From contig JAALGY010000016.1 of NCBI GenBank assembly GCA_032358165.1, positions 744,001 through 808,000 on the forward strand: a stretch of DNA of 64,000 bases. Reading direction: 5' to 3'. The notes under the pieces were generated by a model. The model searched no databases, was not told the DNA's origin, and saw nothing but the letters and a program-made list of their open reading frames with translations. The position numbers were made by a program, and so were the translations under genes. The stretch comes from Diplosphaera chodatii. Taxonomy: Eukaryota; Chlorophyta; Trebouxiophyceae; Prasiolales; Stichococcaceae. This document shows positions 1 through 11,756 of the stretch, piece by piece. Position 1 is the stretch's first letter. Each line of letters starts with the position of its first letter.

Positions 1-199
1 CACTCGAGTGGGTATGCAAGGAGAGGTCAGGGGCATCAAACCCTGCTTTCGCTACGTCCAGCTGCCAGTCACGCAAGAAGACGGCTGCCCAGTGCTGCGC
101 CCGGCCCTTTCAGCGCGTGGTCTGCGGAGGCGCCACAGGCGGGCGGCTGTGTTCGCCGAGAACGTAACTAGAGACGTGCCGGGGCGCGGGTTGCCCAGC

Positions 200-1506
200 A
201 TGTCGGAGAAGTCGTGCACCATCCGCACTCGCAAGTTCCTGACCAACAGGCTGCTCTCGCGTCGCCAGTTCGTGAGCATCGTTTCCTCACCCTGCTGCGT
301 TCTATGTGCTGCTTCATGGCCACGCTTCGCAGGGGCATCAAGGTCGTGATAGCAGGCATGGCTCCAGAGGTGTTCAGAGTGGCTGCAGCTCACTGTTACA
401 GAACCAGCGGCAGTCGTGCTGCGTGCTATCAGCTAGTGGAACAGATGCCAAAATGCTACGGGTTACAATGCCGGCGAGGGAGGCTACCCGTCACTGCAGC
501 GTGCAGAGCAGCAACCATGGCGGCACAGCAGCAGCAGCGGGGCAATGCGGCATGGCAACACTGCCGTGCTGCAGTTGCCTCTGGCCGCGCAGAAGCGTAG
601 CAACGACGAGGAAGCTGTCAGCGTGCAGCCTCCTGTGATTCCAGCAAGCAGTTTACAGCACTGCAACACATGGTAGCGGCAGGTCGCCAGCTCCGCAGTG
701 CTCAGGGAGCAGAGGGTCCTCAGACGCCTCCACAACTCGGGCGCCGCCAGCTGGAAGCAAACGGAACATCCAGCTACGATAGGCAGCCGGTCTTGACCAG
801 AGCACCTGTCGGTGTGCAGGTGACGGATGTCCTGCACCCGGGGCGCCCCAATGTGCCCAAGGCCGAGCTGAAGGAGAAGCTGGCCAAGATGTACGACGTG
901 CGGGATCCCAACTGCATCTTCGTCTTTGGTTTCCGGACACAGGTGGGCTGCTGCAGGCATTCCAATTAGCGGTTGGAAAGTCCTGACAGATTCATTTCAG
1001 CATCACTGTGCTGGATGGCAAGCCGCACTTTGGCGTGGCTGCTTTGCATTCCTGAGCGTTTGCTGAGGGCGTACCGTGCTCCTGTGCAGTTCGGTGGCGG
1101 CAAGTCGACCGGCTTTGGCCTGATCTACGACAGCCTGGATTCGGCAAAGAAGTTCGAGCCCAAGTACCGGCTTGTGCGGGTACGTCTATGCATGAGGCGG
1201 CGGGGCTTCAGCATCGCACATGGCAATGAGCCAAACCCACTTTGCTGCAGCTGCCAGCCGATTGTATGGCATGCGTGCAACATGCTGCGCATAACATTTG
1301 TGCTGCGTCAGCAACTGCACACTGCATGCCTGCATGGCATTAATGCGATTCAAAAGATGCAACTTTTGTGACATATGTGCCCCCATTGCCTGCAGAATGG
1401 GCTGGACACCAGGGTGCAGCGGTCGCGCAAGAACATGAAGGAGCGGAAGAACCGCGTCAAGAAGCTGCGCGGCGCCAAGAAGTCCGCCATCACCGCCAAG
1501 AAGTAG
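200..1506 (+). CDS. RPS24: 40S ribosomal protein S24 (eS24)
   Basis: Structural protein of the small cytosolic ribosomal subunit. Four exons: 200-271, 820-942, 1090-1179, 1396-1506, all joined in phase 0, giving 131 residues; the family is usually 130-137. The product runs from [18 protein letters not shown] through the conserved VLHPG, LAKMYD and [20 protein letters not shown] blocks to a basic tail of [16 protein letters not shown] type. The start at 200 is chosen because it puts the usual short N-terminus ([13 protein letters not shown]) directly before the conserved core. All introns are GT-AG. A TGTAA poly(A) signal follows at 1657. Identification is by clear family-level match over the whole length. 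Confidence 0.97.
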
Positions 1507-2400
1507 GGTCCCGTGGCGTCATGCGGACACCCCATCTGGTGGCACTGGGCGGCAGGGCGGACGCAGGGCATGTGGCGGACAGCCAGCGGGAGCAGGCTGT
1601 TGGCATCATGTTCTGTGCAGCAGGCTCGGTTTTGGGCTGTATCAGCATCTTGCAGATGTAAGAGAGGCTGCTTCATGTTGCACTGCTGTGTGGCGGCGAT
1701 TTGTGCCATGTGGTGACATTTAGCCCGAGCTCCACAGTACATACTACGCTGAAAGTCACACCGTCCAAGTCTGCAGAGCAGTTGCGGCAGCGGATGTGCA
1801 CATTTGCAGCTCAGTGGTGCCAGCGGCCTGATCCAGCCTCATGGCACTTGAGGACTGAGCACATCTGGGAGCGCCATTTCTCACTTGCAGCATCAGTCAA
1901 CACCTTCCGTGTTCTGTCACGACAATTCAAGTCAGTCATATCTCTCGTTGCCGTGACAGACAATAGCTCTTTACGTGAGCCAGTATCAAGCGTATAGCAA
2001 AAGTGAGCAGGCATCCCTGCATCCCTTTGGAGCAATTCGGTCGCGCGTGTGTAGGAGTGCACCCTTCGTCACTTGCGCGAACTTCTATGACACATAACTC
2101 GTTGCTACAGACCGCAGTGCTGCATGTAGCTTCGCTGTGGCACCACGGACTCGTCGCCGGCGCAATGCATTGACGCAGCGTGTGGCATCCATAGCGGATT
2201 CGTCGCAATGCAGAAGTAAGGGAGGCCTTCTCACTCATCAACAGTCCAGCAGGACTGTCATCTCAGCGCCGTGCAGCACTGCCACAAGTCTGTCGCCGGC
2301 TTGCCGCATGTCGTGTCAGCATTGCAATGTGGACGCATCGTGTGCAACTGCTGGAGCATCATCGCAGCGTTCAAAGGCTGTACACCATGGAAGCAGGTTC
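1507..2400. other. 3' flank of RPS24 and upstream region of next gene
   Basis: About 0.9 kb without a convincing exon. It holds the RPS24 poly(A) signal near its left end and presumably the promoter and 5' UTR of the gene starting at 2401. Open frames here are short and lack the strong G/C third-position bias of the neighbouring exons. Confidence 0.5.
1657..1661 (+). terminator. TGTAA poly(A) signal of RPS24
   Basis: TGTAA lies 151 bases after the RPS24 stop. This pentamer is the usual green-algal nuclear polyadenylation signal. Confidence 0.6.
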
Positions 2401-3454
2401 ATGGACCCTCTGGCAGGCGACAGCGATACAGATAGCTCAACGTCAGGCAGCGACAGCGGCGACGATGCCGAACCAGCGCAGCAGGCCAAGCGGCCCAAAG
2501 CAGCGGCGCCCAGCGCCGCTGCCCAGCTGCAGGTGGACCCAGAGGCGCTGGTGTCGGGCACCTCGGTGCTGTTCGTGCCGGAGCCCAAGGCTGATGGCGA
2601 GCAGGACTGGCAGTGGTGAGCGGCACCGGCACAATCAATCGTACGCTCCATATGCTCGTTACTGCAGGTGGGCACAACACGGGCTCTCACCTTTGCGGTC
2701 TGCAGGGGCAGCGGTGCAGCACACAAAGACGCAGGCGGCGATGACGCAACCGTCACCCGGGAGGTGCGCAGGCACACCCCCGCCTGCAGATAGTGGGGCG
2801 TCGCAGTAGAGGTGTCTATGCAGGCCACTTGTATACATGCATCACATACATCCAACACGCTCAAGTGTTGCTGGTCGCAAGGCGTCTTGAAGGGTCAGAC
2901 TGCAGGATTGCCAGCACCTGAATCTACATTGCATCTGCAGGGACGGGAGGCGACGCGAGAGGCGGTGGGAGGCGGCCTCGATGCTTCGGTCGAGGCCGCC
3001 TTCAAAGCACAGCAGCGGCAGGCAGAGCTCAGAGATGCCAAGCGGCAGGAGGCAGCGGACAAGGCAGCGGAGCGCCGCATGACCTTCCAGCAGCGGGTGC
3101 GCTGCCGGAGCATCTGTCCATGTCAACTCCAGCCCCTGGGAGGGCACACTTATGTTGCTGATGTTCCTGTCAGTGTTCTCTGATAGCCCTTGCTGCTCAT
3201 GCGGCGACTGTTTCGAAAAGCGCCTGTATATGCCTAGATGGAGGTGGGAAGACAGGCTCGGCTGCAGGCATGGCAGAGGGGCCTGCAACATGGCATCACA
3301 TGCCAGCTGTTCATATGACACGGGGCTCTAGTTCTGAGCGCAGGAAAAGCGGAAACGGGAGGCGGGGCAGGCCAAGGGCGGCGGCAAGAACTTTGTGGAG
3401 GAGGAAAAGCGGCTGGCCAGGAACGCTGGAGTATACAGTGGCTTTGACACATGA
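2401..3454 (+). CDS. Conserved-looking small acidic/coiled-coil protein, function unknown
   Basis: Four exons: 2401-2615, 2706-2763, 2941-3096, 3344-3454, phases 2, 0, 0, giving 179 residues. The first 25 residues are Ser/Asp/Glu-rich (MDPLAGDSDTDSSTSGSDSG). The middle is a charged, Ala/Gln/Arg/Glu-rich segment likely to form a coiled coil. The C-terminus is basic then ends KNFVEEEKRLARNAGVYSGF-D-T. It has no signal peptide or membrane segment. The order (acidic Ser tract, short middle, basic tail) loosely recalls C1orf52/UPF0690-type nuclear proteins, but I would not assign that family. The start is the first Met in frame before the acidic tract; the frame remains open further upstream, so a longer N-terminus is possible. 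Confidence 0.75.
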
Positions 3455-3483
3455 CAAGGCCCGTCAACACATCGCCAGGGCAC

Positions 3484-3488
3484 TGTAA
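3484..3488 (+). terminator. TGTAA poly(A) signal
   Basis: TGTAA 30 bases after the stop of the acidic-protein gene ending at 3454. Confidence 0.5.
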
Positions 3489-3639
3489 TATCTGCAGCAG
3501 GGTTCGGCTGTGTCCGATCATCCTGTGGACGTCACCCTGTTGCGATGTGTTTGCCATTGTGCTCAAGTCGTCTGTCACGTTGAGACATGCTGCTGAAGCG
3601 TTTCAACGCAAACACATACCGTATGTGCACTATGAGCCG

Positions 3640-3644
3640 TTACA
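3640..3644 (-). terminator. Candidate poly(A) signal of adenylate kinase
   Basis: TTACA on the top strand, TGTAA on the bottom strand, about 410 bases beyond the adenylate kinase stop. It is distant but the only such pentamer I noticed in the interval. Confidence 0.35.
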
Positions 3645-4056
3645 GCACTGGGCTGATGCACTGCTCAGCATCCCCCAGGTACCACAATTGCAATTCAATA
3701 CAGTCCATGGACGCACAGGCCCTCTCGAGACTCGAGGGAAGCACATACTGTGAAAGCAAATCCCACCAAGCAAGCAAGGGTTCCATGCTAATTCTGGCCC
3801 AGCAATCCACTGAGAAGTCATACCTGCCTACACGTGCACCTAAACAAGAGAGACTTGTCGGTCTCCTGAACGCTGCACTGCAAAAGGATCACTATGCCAG
3901 TACCGCCTGCTGACCAAGATATACTCCTGCCAGCAGCTACTATCCTGGGCTGTGCGACACTGATACGGCTGAGCTCGACTGTTGCGCTGTAAACCTGCAC
4001 TGACCGCTGCTGACTGCTGGATGCCACCTCTGGGCACGGAACACCCTCACAGGAGC

Positions 4057-5701
4057 TCAGCCGACAGTGGCACGCCTCTGGCCGCCGGAGAAGCCATGCT
4101 GGAAGGGTCCCAGCGCGGCAAGCAGCCGCGGCATGGTCTCCGGGATGCCGCTGTAGATGTCAAAGTCTAGCAGAGTGCCCTGCTCCCTGAAGAAGTCCTC
4201 CACCGGCTGTGCAGCAGCGTTGTATACCTGCAGGTCATCGGTTGCAGCGATGAATAGCAGCTTGACGCCTTGAGCTGATCACAGACCTGTACATTGGCAC
4301 TGATGCACAGCTGTGCTGATCCCTCAGCTTCCGTGGGCACGCATGTTCCCTGAACACGCATACAATCATGGCATATCCACAACAAGGGTACATACCTCGA
4401 GACGCTTCTTGATGATCTCGAGGGTGTCGTCGCTGCGGCGCTGCATGTGCTGCTCGCAGTCGGGCGGCGGGCTGAGGGGCGGCATGGTGACTGCCGGGCT
4501 GCCTTCAGTCGCTGGAATGAAGATGTCTGCAACGTTGTAGTTCTTCCCGCAGTGCCCGCATATCCGCCGCCCGAGGCACTTGGCAATCAGGATCTGCAGG
4601 GGAAACATCTAGGCACTGAGGCGCTGCGAGTTACCACATAAGAACTACCACATGAGCACGCTCCTGCTCTAGTTGCTGCGCAGGACAGGTGATGTGCTGT
4701 GGCAGCTAGCTCAGCCAGCAGGGTGTCAATGCTGTCTCACCTCCTCTCGTACATGCAGATTGACCGCCAGCTGCACATCGGCAGTCTGCACCAGCGCCTC
4801 CGCCTGCCAGTGCCAACGTGCTACGGTGTCAGGCTGCTGTTGGCAGGACTGATGCAGTGGCGTGACATGACACAAGTCAAAGGGAGACTGCATCGGTCTG
4901 ACAAGGCTGCGCCTACCTGTGCGCGGGTGCGAGGGAAGCCATCAAGCAGGACGCCCGACTCGCCGGCAGCCTGTCCAGAGACCAGCCGCTGATTGAGCAC
5001 CTCCAGCATCAGGCTGTCCGGCAGCAGCTCGCCGGCATCCACGATGCTGCGCATCTGCAGTAGGGGGGGCAGCGCCAGAGTTCAGTGCTGGCGGGGAGTC
5101 AACTGCTGACTACTTTTCAGGTTAGCACGGTCTGAGGCACTGCTGCTAGCACGAGTGCATCTGCGTACGTTCCAGATCGTATCACTCGAGGAGCTATGCA
5201 CCCGAGGACCGCCTGACCCAAGTGAGGGGATCGAGGCAAGACGGTCGGTGGTTGAAAACTTCAGGTTGTGCTCAGCTGGAACAACGATGCAGCAGCGAGA
5301 CCAGCATGCTTGAGTTGCATGCCGGCATGCTCAGGGTCCAATGGATCGCAGGGCAGCAAAAACAACTTGGAGTGTGAGCAGCTGACACACTGAATCACCT
5401 GACGACCGCGTGCGGTGCCCGCCCGCATCTCGTCCCGCGCCAGGTCGCCCGCTGAGACGTGTGCCACGCCAAAGCGCTCCGCGACGCGGGTGGAGTACGT
5501 GCCCTTGCCCACGCCGGGTGGGCCGAGGAACACCATCGCAGGGACAGCGTCCGCATGCCTGGGCGCTGCCTTCGCCGCTTCTGCCGGCTGCTGCCAATGC
5601 AAGCCCAGCGCTGCAGGAGCCCTCAGCAGCTGCGACAGCTGCGCCGCCCCCACCGTGTCCAGCGCTGCCTTTGTGCGCTGCAGCATATTGCCTGCCGCCA
5701 T
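4057..5701 (-). CDS. Adenylate kinase, organelle type with long zinc-finger-like lid
   Basis: Catalyses ATP + AMP to 2 ADP. Five exons read 5701-5399, 5054-4917, 4803-4741, 4593-4396, 4227-4057, all phase 0, giving 290 residues. The P-loop GPPGVGKGT is at residues 60-68, the AMP-binding segment [13 protein letters not shown] follows in exon 2, and exon 4 holds the lid with CGHCG and a later DC plus QRRSDD. The C-terminus has the family's [15 protein letters not shown]. The layout matches plant plastid/mitochondrial adenylate kinases of the Arabidopsis At2g37250 group, whose lid has the same long insertion. Residues 1-55 are Ala/Gln/Leu-rich with few acidic residues before the P-loop, consistent with an organelle transit peptide (inference). 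The start is the only suitable Met in the first exon. Confidence 0.95.
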
Positions 5702-6052
5702 CGTGTCTATGTGTGGAGCTAAAGCCTGACTATGCTACCTTGTATGACACTTGTCTAGCGTCCGAGCAAAGTCGTAACGCAGTTTAGATGGTCCCCGTCG
5801 CGAGCATGAGCAACTCTGCCGCTGCGCTGCACGTCACACTTGCTATGAACGGCTCAGCGCATTCGTGATGAGAACGCACCGGGAACCCCGTAATAAGGTC
5901 CGGCAGCCCCTTATACAAATCTTTTTGGCAGCCATCCTCTGCAGCATGGTGTAGCTATCCTGCCGATCAGCGTAGAAAGTAGTGCCGATTGCGCTGTCCA
6001 AGGGCAAGCTTTCCCAATCCTTGAGGTCGAGCGAAATGGGTGTGTGTGTGCG
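5702..6052. other. Upstream region of adenylate kinase
   Basis: About 350 bases between the adenylate kinase start and the left end of the inserted element. It presumably contains the promoter. A (GT)n run at 6041-6050 ends next to the insertion site. No coding exon seen. Confidence 0.45.
6046..6052. repeat. Left 7-bp target-site duplication
   Basis: GTGTGCG immediately outside the left terminal inverted repeat. The identical seven bases sit immediately outside the right one at 11595-11601. Confidence 0.8.
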
Positions 6053-6576
6053 CAGTCATGTAGGGCACCTTAACACTAGGCAAGAAAGGGTGGTTTTGAT
6101 AGCAGAATTTCAGTGGGGCTGTGCCGATTGATAGCTGGTCCTGTGCAGATTGATAGCTGCGAACGCGGCTAAGTGCCGCCAGCACACAGCCCCTCAACAT
6201 GCGCGACCCGTCTCAGAACATACTTTGCCATCTTGTCGGGGCCATCTGGTAGGGTGTGACCTCTCGCACCGGCGATGCGGCACGCTATACCGTCCTGCGT
6301 CGAGGACCCTCCGGCAGCTAAACCGGCAGCATTCGAGGCCCACGCACAGTGACAGCCCCGCGTGCCGCAGCGGCGAAGGCCTGAGACTGCACTGTGCCGG
6401 GGAGACATGCGGTGGGGGCCTAGGCTGGCCGTGCACGGGTGTTTTTGGTCTGCAGGCTTGTCAGGCATGGCGTCGTGCTGCGCGCGCCTTGGGCAGATGC
6501 AGCAGGTGAGCGGCAACCTGGGAGTGGGTCTGGCATCAGGAGCACCTTCTGTGCGGCTGTGCGCCCCGTACGCCTG
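6053..6576 (+). repeat. Left terminal inverted repeat (524 bp)
   Basis: Near-identical to the reverse complement of 11062-11594. Weaker similarity continues inward to about 6637, up to a shared GGGCTG. It contains three GATAGC-centred iterations near the outer end, at 6096-6105, 6126-6137 and 6148-6159. Confidence 0.9.
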
Positions 6577-9500
6577 CTTTTGCATGGACATCGAAGCCAT
6601 TGCCCTGCCCCTGGCCGGGTGCGTTCTTGGGCTGATACTGCGTGCTCTTGGCTGATTGCATACTCGGCAATCTGCAGGATGCGTTTCTGTCACATCCTGT
6701 ACTCTGAACGGATCGCCATACGCCGATCAGGCTGCTGGCCGAGGGTCCGCCCTATGCACATCCATCAGATGTCAGGTGCGTTGACTGCACGGAGTGGCGA
6801 TCCGCCGGACCTATGTGCACGTTGCCATCCTGATCTTGTGACATCCACACATCGCAGAGCGTTGGGTGTCTCTCAAGGCTCTTCTTTCAGAGAAGAGCCT
6901 TTACATTGACGCACTGCGCAGGCCTCGCAGATTGCCACCAGCGCACCAATGCTAGCCGTGGCTGATGTACAATTCCGAGAACCTAGCAGCACAGCTGAGC
7001 AGCACAGCGTCAGGCAGCAGTCTCGCGGCAGTCACGGCTTTCAGTGCCGACTGAGGCGCAGCCTGTGCCTGTGCCTGTGCCTGGAACCACCACCATCTTG
7101 GTGCGCCACACATGTCATGATGCAGTCTGCACAGTGGCAAGCAGCTGCCACGTATCGTATGACATAGGACTTCTGCAGCTTCCCAGGCTGATGAGCTGTG
7201 TATCTCGTTTGTGCTTCGACATTTTGCATGCTGCCAGTACAGCATCGTGCCCATGAACCACATGCTGGTAGTGCTGTGCAGAGCAAATTCTCCTCTTCTG
7301 AGGGATGATGGCAGCCATTGCGCACATGAGCAGATGTGGCAATTAGATGGGAGGGTGCGAGGCTGCACAGTGTGAGCGGGTGCGATGCGCTGCATTGACA
7401 ACTTCCAATGCCATTCAGGTGTGCTGTCGCCATCAAGTGAACACTTCCACAAGGCATAGCCAGCCAGCAGAGGCGCAGTCCTCGAGTCATTGCGGTGGGT
7501 TGCACGGGTGCGCCACATTCGTGTTGAAGCAGCTAGCCCTTGATGTGCCAAACTGCTGCAACTGAAACGCTGGATGTGCTGCTGGGCACTGAACATCTCA
7601 TGCCCTCGCAGGTGGCACCGCGTCTGCCGCCAACATCACCGTCGTATGTGGGTGCCAGCTGCAGGCGGCTGCAGCATGCGTTGCTGCCCACATTGCACCT
7701 GCCAGATGCAGGCAGTGGTGTCTGCAGCCTATTTCTCTTGGAACCATTAGTGCTCTAAGGACGCTGCATGACATTTGGTGGTCTGTCAGGAGTCATGCGC
7801 ACAGCAGTATTTGTCCTGGAGCAGCACGACATTGCAAAGTGCAGGAGAGGGCACCTGTCCTGTATGTGGTGTTACACATGCCAGCTTGTCCGGACAGATG
7901 GAGTGCGTCATGGTTCTGTAGGTCTGCAATAGCAGGGGTGTCACAATTGATCAGTGGCAGACATGCATTGATGACCACTCGATGCACGAGCAAACCTGTG
8001 CACGGCAGTCACCCTTCGGCACTCCTGCACCATACGAATGGCGGCACTCACACACAAGCATACATGGTCTGATGTGCATGGTAGCGGCAGTTCAATCTCC
8101 GGACCAAACATGCAACTTGTCCTCACCGCTGTTCCAGCGCTTCCCAAACACATTCGTGCCGGCTTTTGCACATTGACCTGCCAAGCCTATGACAATTGCT
8201 CCACATGGCACCCTGCATCCCAGGGAAGATCTACCGCTACCTAAAGACCACACCTGAGGAGCGCTTTGTTTGCAGCATGTTCGACACGAACTGGGACGCT
8301 GCCAATGCAGTGGATACCACATACTTATGGTCGATGGAAATAACTATACAGGCCGGACCGCCATGTGCGGCTCTCATTTGCTCCTACCTGCGCGGCGGTG
8401 TCAGAATACCTTGTAGAATGGCCTGGAACAGAACCATGCTCTGCGTGCACACAATGCGTCCTCAGGCATGCGCCTGCACTTTGCCCTGCGCTCACAGGCA
8501 GCGCATCCTGCGCATTGCAAACTGAGCTTCAAGCACTGCGCACTGCGCACGGACTTCCGCTATGTCCTCGAGCATTACATGTGCTAGCTCCACAAGCAAT
8601 GCTGCATCTGATGTTTCACTGACGCTGGTGGACGGGAACAGTCGTATCTACCTGCAGGCATGGTTCCAGTTGAGCACATAGCAGGTCATGTCGCAATCAA
8701 TCGGGTGTCCATCCCCGTGGTGAATGTATCACTCTCTGAATCACCTGGACATTCGACAGCTCAAACCTTACTGTGGTGGAAGTTGTGAAGGTGCGGCCAC
8801 TGTAGGAGGAACGCAGGAGCAGCATCTTGGCCATGTCCTTTGTGGGGGCGCTGCCGACCGGATGTGCCATTGCCAGCCTGCAGTCTGATGGTTATGCGAA
8901 CAGGACTGTCAGCTAGCACGAGGTTGCATGCAGGAGTATTCAGGGGTCCACTTGTAACCAGCAATGCCGATGCCTGCTCATGACATGCCTCACATCGCAC
9001 TCCGTTGATTGCTGCTATGCTGCGCATACAACTGTATCACCGCTGACGCCCCTGCGCACAACGTAGACGCTGCACCGTCGCCACTTGCGGCAAAGCAGGA
9101 CACTTGCCTGGTAGCAATCCCAGCGTAGCAGAGATCTCCGTCATCAAGCATATACCGCCCTGCTCTGCTGCTGGTCACTGTTGTCGATGTCATGGTGAGA
9201 TGCCAGCAGGGCACCTGCTTTCACTGCTATATATGTCGCAACGCTGGTGTCCACCGTTGACAACAACCCCATCAGTACTGGTCTGAGAAGTGCATGTGCG
9301 ACTTCACATAGTGCGGTGACTGTGCCTGTTCTTATGCTCAAATGTGACGGATCAGTAGATCACTCCTACACTGCAGGTCACTGCAACAAACCCTGGGTTT
9401 TGCCACAATCTTGACCGCCGAATATCCAATATGATACACGTATGCAGTCTCAGTGGCGAGGTTACTGTCAACAGTTGACTTTCAGACACCAGGCATGCCA

Positions 9501-11061
9501 CATTCAGCGAGTGCTGGACGTTCACTGCAATCACGATTGGTATGATCTGATTGGGAGAGCAGACAATTTGCCTGGGAGCTTGTTGCAGTTGGGTATGCAA
9601 GTACCATCTATCGCTTCTTTCAGCAGATCACAGTGACATGTCCAGCATGTCAACAACCTGGCGCAAAAACTGATTGCTGTGCAGGCTTCATACATGCAGG
9701 ACTGGACCGTGTACGGAGTACGTGAGAGTGTTCTGGTGTATGTATGCGCACGCGTCGATTATCCCACCCGCTGCTGCTGCGCTGCACAGCAACGCTCTGC
9801 CGGCAGTGTGTGAGCGATGACCTTTCTCAGGTCACTCGCCTGCATGCAGGCACTATAGCCTCAGGGTGTGCCACACGTGCACACTTAGGAATTGCACTCT
9901 ACTGCACAAAGAGCTTGTGGTCTGCATGATGCAGGTGGAAGGGACCCAGCAGCAGGCTTTCAAGTAGACACTTTGAGAGGTGTCCCAGTACAGCGTAGCG
10001 CCACGCAATCCACCGATATCAGCAGGGAACAAGCGGTGTGGTTAGAGAGCACCGACTACTGAAGCCAGTCCAGGTGCAGGTTTCCAGTCCAGGTGCAGGT
10101 TTTCAGTCCAGGTGTCTTCCGCTGGCAACCAGCAATGGTGTTGCAGGCCGCACATGCAATACACGTGCACCAGCAACACTTTAGCAACAACACTTCAGCT
10201 GCTCGCGTTCAGCCAAGACTTCATGTTAGGCGTACAAGCGTCCGCACAGGACCATCCCATGTGCACTCAGGGGTGCTGTACAGTCTGTAGGCAAAAGCAG
10301 CTGAAATCTTCGCTGCCCGTGCAGAGGCAGCTGGACATCCTAGAGAGGAGAGAGGTGCAGCCAAATGGCAGGTGCAAGCATTGGCGTAGATGTATGTTGC
10401 AGCTTGACGCATGTTGCGCTGCTGGTACATATGACAGTGAGGCTGCCACATACTGAGAAGCAACGGGACACTTTGTGAGTGTGTATCTGTAGGGTCTGAA
10501 CGGTTACAGGGCAACAGTTGCAACAGCAGCTGGCCTGGTTGCGGCTGTCGGTGGTGGATCGTCCATGGCGCTGATGCTCAGTGCTGCACCTGCTACACGC
10601 CAGCAATCTGCGGGTGCTTCTGGAGCTGACAATCTGCTGTGGGCAGTTTCAGGCCTTTGCTGACAGCAGCAGCTGCTTCCATGCTGGTTCCCAACACTGA
10701 AAGCGCATGTGCAGCGCAGGGCGTTGTGCAATGTAATGCTTCAGCTTTGCGACGTGCCAATGTTGCCCGCACGTAAAAGGGCCTACAGGGGGTGATGGCA
10801 TCACGCGGGAGCCTTGTTTGCTCGCTTGACAGCTCTCTCATGCAACCGATGGAACCTGGGCATCGCATCTGATGGATGTGCATGGAGGCAATCCTTCTAG
10901 TAGCAGCCCGATGGGACAGGAAGCATCGTTGCGGGCACGTAATATGACTGTAAAGCCCAGTTAGACGTCCCGGATGGGCAGTCGGCCGCAGACAGGCAGC
11001 TAACAGCCCGGAGACGCGCCCAACCCGACTCAGAGCAAAGGCTTCGATGTCGCTGCAGACT
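6577..11061. other. Interior of the element, content unresolved
   Basis: About 4.5 kb of lower-GC DNA. No frame longer than about 210 codons is open and none shows a recognisable transposase motif. Several bottom-strand stretches between about 8490 and 9600 read like protein in changing frames, for example frames ending at 9352, 9144, 8990 and 8761, with CAG acceptor-like sites between them. That could be a fragmented or intron-split gene, but codon bias is weak, so I do not call a gene. Confidence 0.3.
10065..10114 (+). repeat. Short tandem repeat, 19-base unit
   Basis: Two full copies of CCAGTCCAGGTGCAGGTTT (10065-10083, 10084-10102) and a third partial copy lie inside the element. Confidence 0.85.
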
Positions 11062-11594
11062 CAGGCGTACGGGGCGCACAGCCGCACAGAAGGTGCTGCT
11101 GATGCCAGACCCACTCCCAGGTTGCCGCTCACCTGCTGCATTTGCCCAAGGCGCGCGCAGCACGACGCCATGCCTGACAAGCCTGCAGACCAAAAACACC
11201 CGTGCACGGCCAGCCTAGGCCCCCACCGCATGTCTGCCCGGCAAAGTGCAGTCTCAGGACTGTCCAGCCTTCGCCGCTGCGGCACGCGGGGCTGTCACTG
11301 TGCGTGGGCCTCGACTGCTGCCGGTTTAGCTGCCGGAGGGTCCTCGACGCAGGACGGTATAGCGTGCCGCATCGCCGGTGCGAGAGGTCACACCCTACCA
11401 GATGGCCCCGACAAGATGGCAAAGTATGTTCTGAGACGGGTCGCGCATGTTGAGGGGCTGTGTGCTGGCGGCACTTAGCCGCGTTCGCAGCTATCAATCT
11501 GCACAGGACCAGCTATCAATCGGCACAGCCCCACTGAAATTCTGCTATCAAAACCACCCTTTCTTGCCTAGTGTTAAGGTGCCCTACATGACTG
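11062..11594 (-). repeat. Right terminal inverted repeat (533 bp)
   Basis: Inverted partner of 6053-6576. It is longer by 9 bases because of one indel (around 11260-11270). Confidence 0.9.
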
Positions 11595-11601
11595 GTGTGC
11601 G
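11595..11601. repeat. Right 7-bp target-site duplication
   Basis: GTGTGCG, identical to the bases just outside the left repeat. Confidence 0.8.
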
Positions 11602-11756
11602 GGATCTACGCCGTGGCACACTTCACGATCTCACTCTTCCCTGAAACGGTACATCAGGTGCTCTTTCCAGCATGCGCGCTTCTGGCTGATGATCAGGGCG
11701 ACTGCGGTAGGGCGCTGATCTGCCGGCACGGCGCGCAGTTGCGGATCACTGCCAGC

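Larger units (their letters stand above)
3455..4056. other. Tail-to-tail intergenic region
   Basis: Region between the convergent acidic-protein gene and adenylate kinase. It carries poly(A) signals for both strands and no coding signal that I can support. Confidence 0.5.
6053..11594. mobile_element. 5.5-kb DNA-transposon-like insertion with long terminal inverted repeats
   Basis: The ends are inverted copies of each other (6053-6576 and 11062-11594), both starting CAGTCATGTAGGGCACC when read inwards. They are flanked by a perfect 7-bp direct duplication, GTGTGCG. Long repeats of several hundred bases with a 7-10-bp duplication are typical of Mutator-like elements; P-like elements (7-8-bp duplication) are an alternative. 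The two repeats differ at only a handful of positions plus one 9-base indel, so the insertion is recent or has been kept uniform. I recognise no transposase inside, so it may be non-autonomous or carry an intron-rich gene that I could not assemble. Confidence 0.85.

Noticed and set aside
6041..6052. The 7-bp duplication being only part of the (GT)n run
   Set aside because: The right flank is not a microsatellite, and the match includes the terminal CG exactly at both repeat boundaries, so coincidence is unlikely.
6952..7596. Bottom-strand open frame of about 210 codons inside the element
   Set aside because: Composition looks like non-coding DNA read through; no transposase motif and no supporting exons.
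8196..8525. Top-strand open frame of about 110 codons inside the element
   Set aside because: Weak codon bias, no motif and no fitting splice partners; treated as chance.
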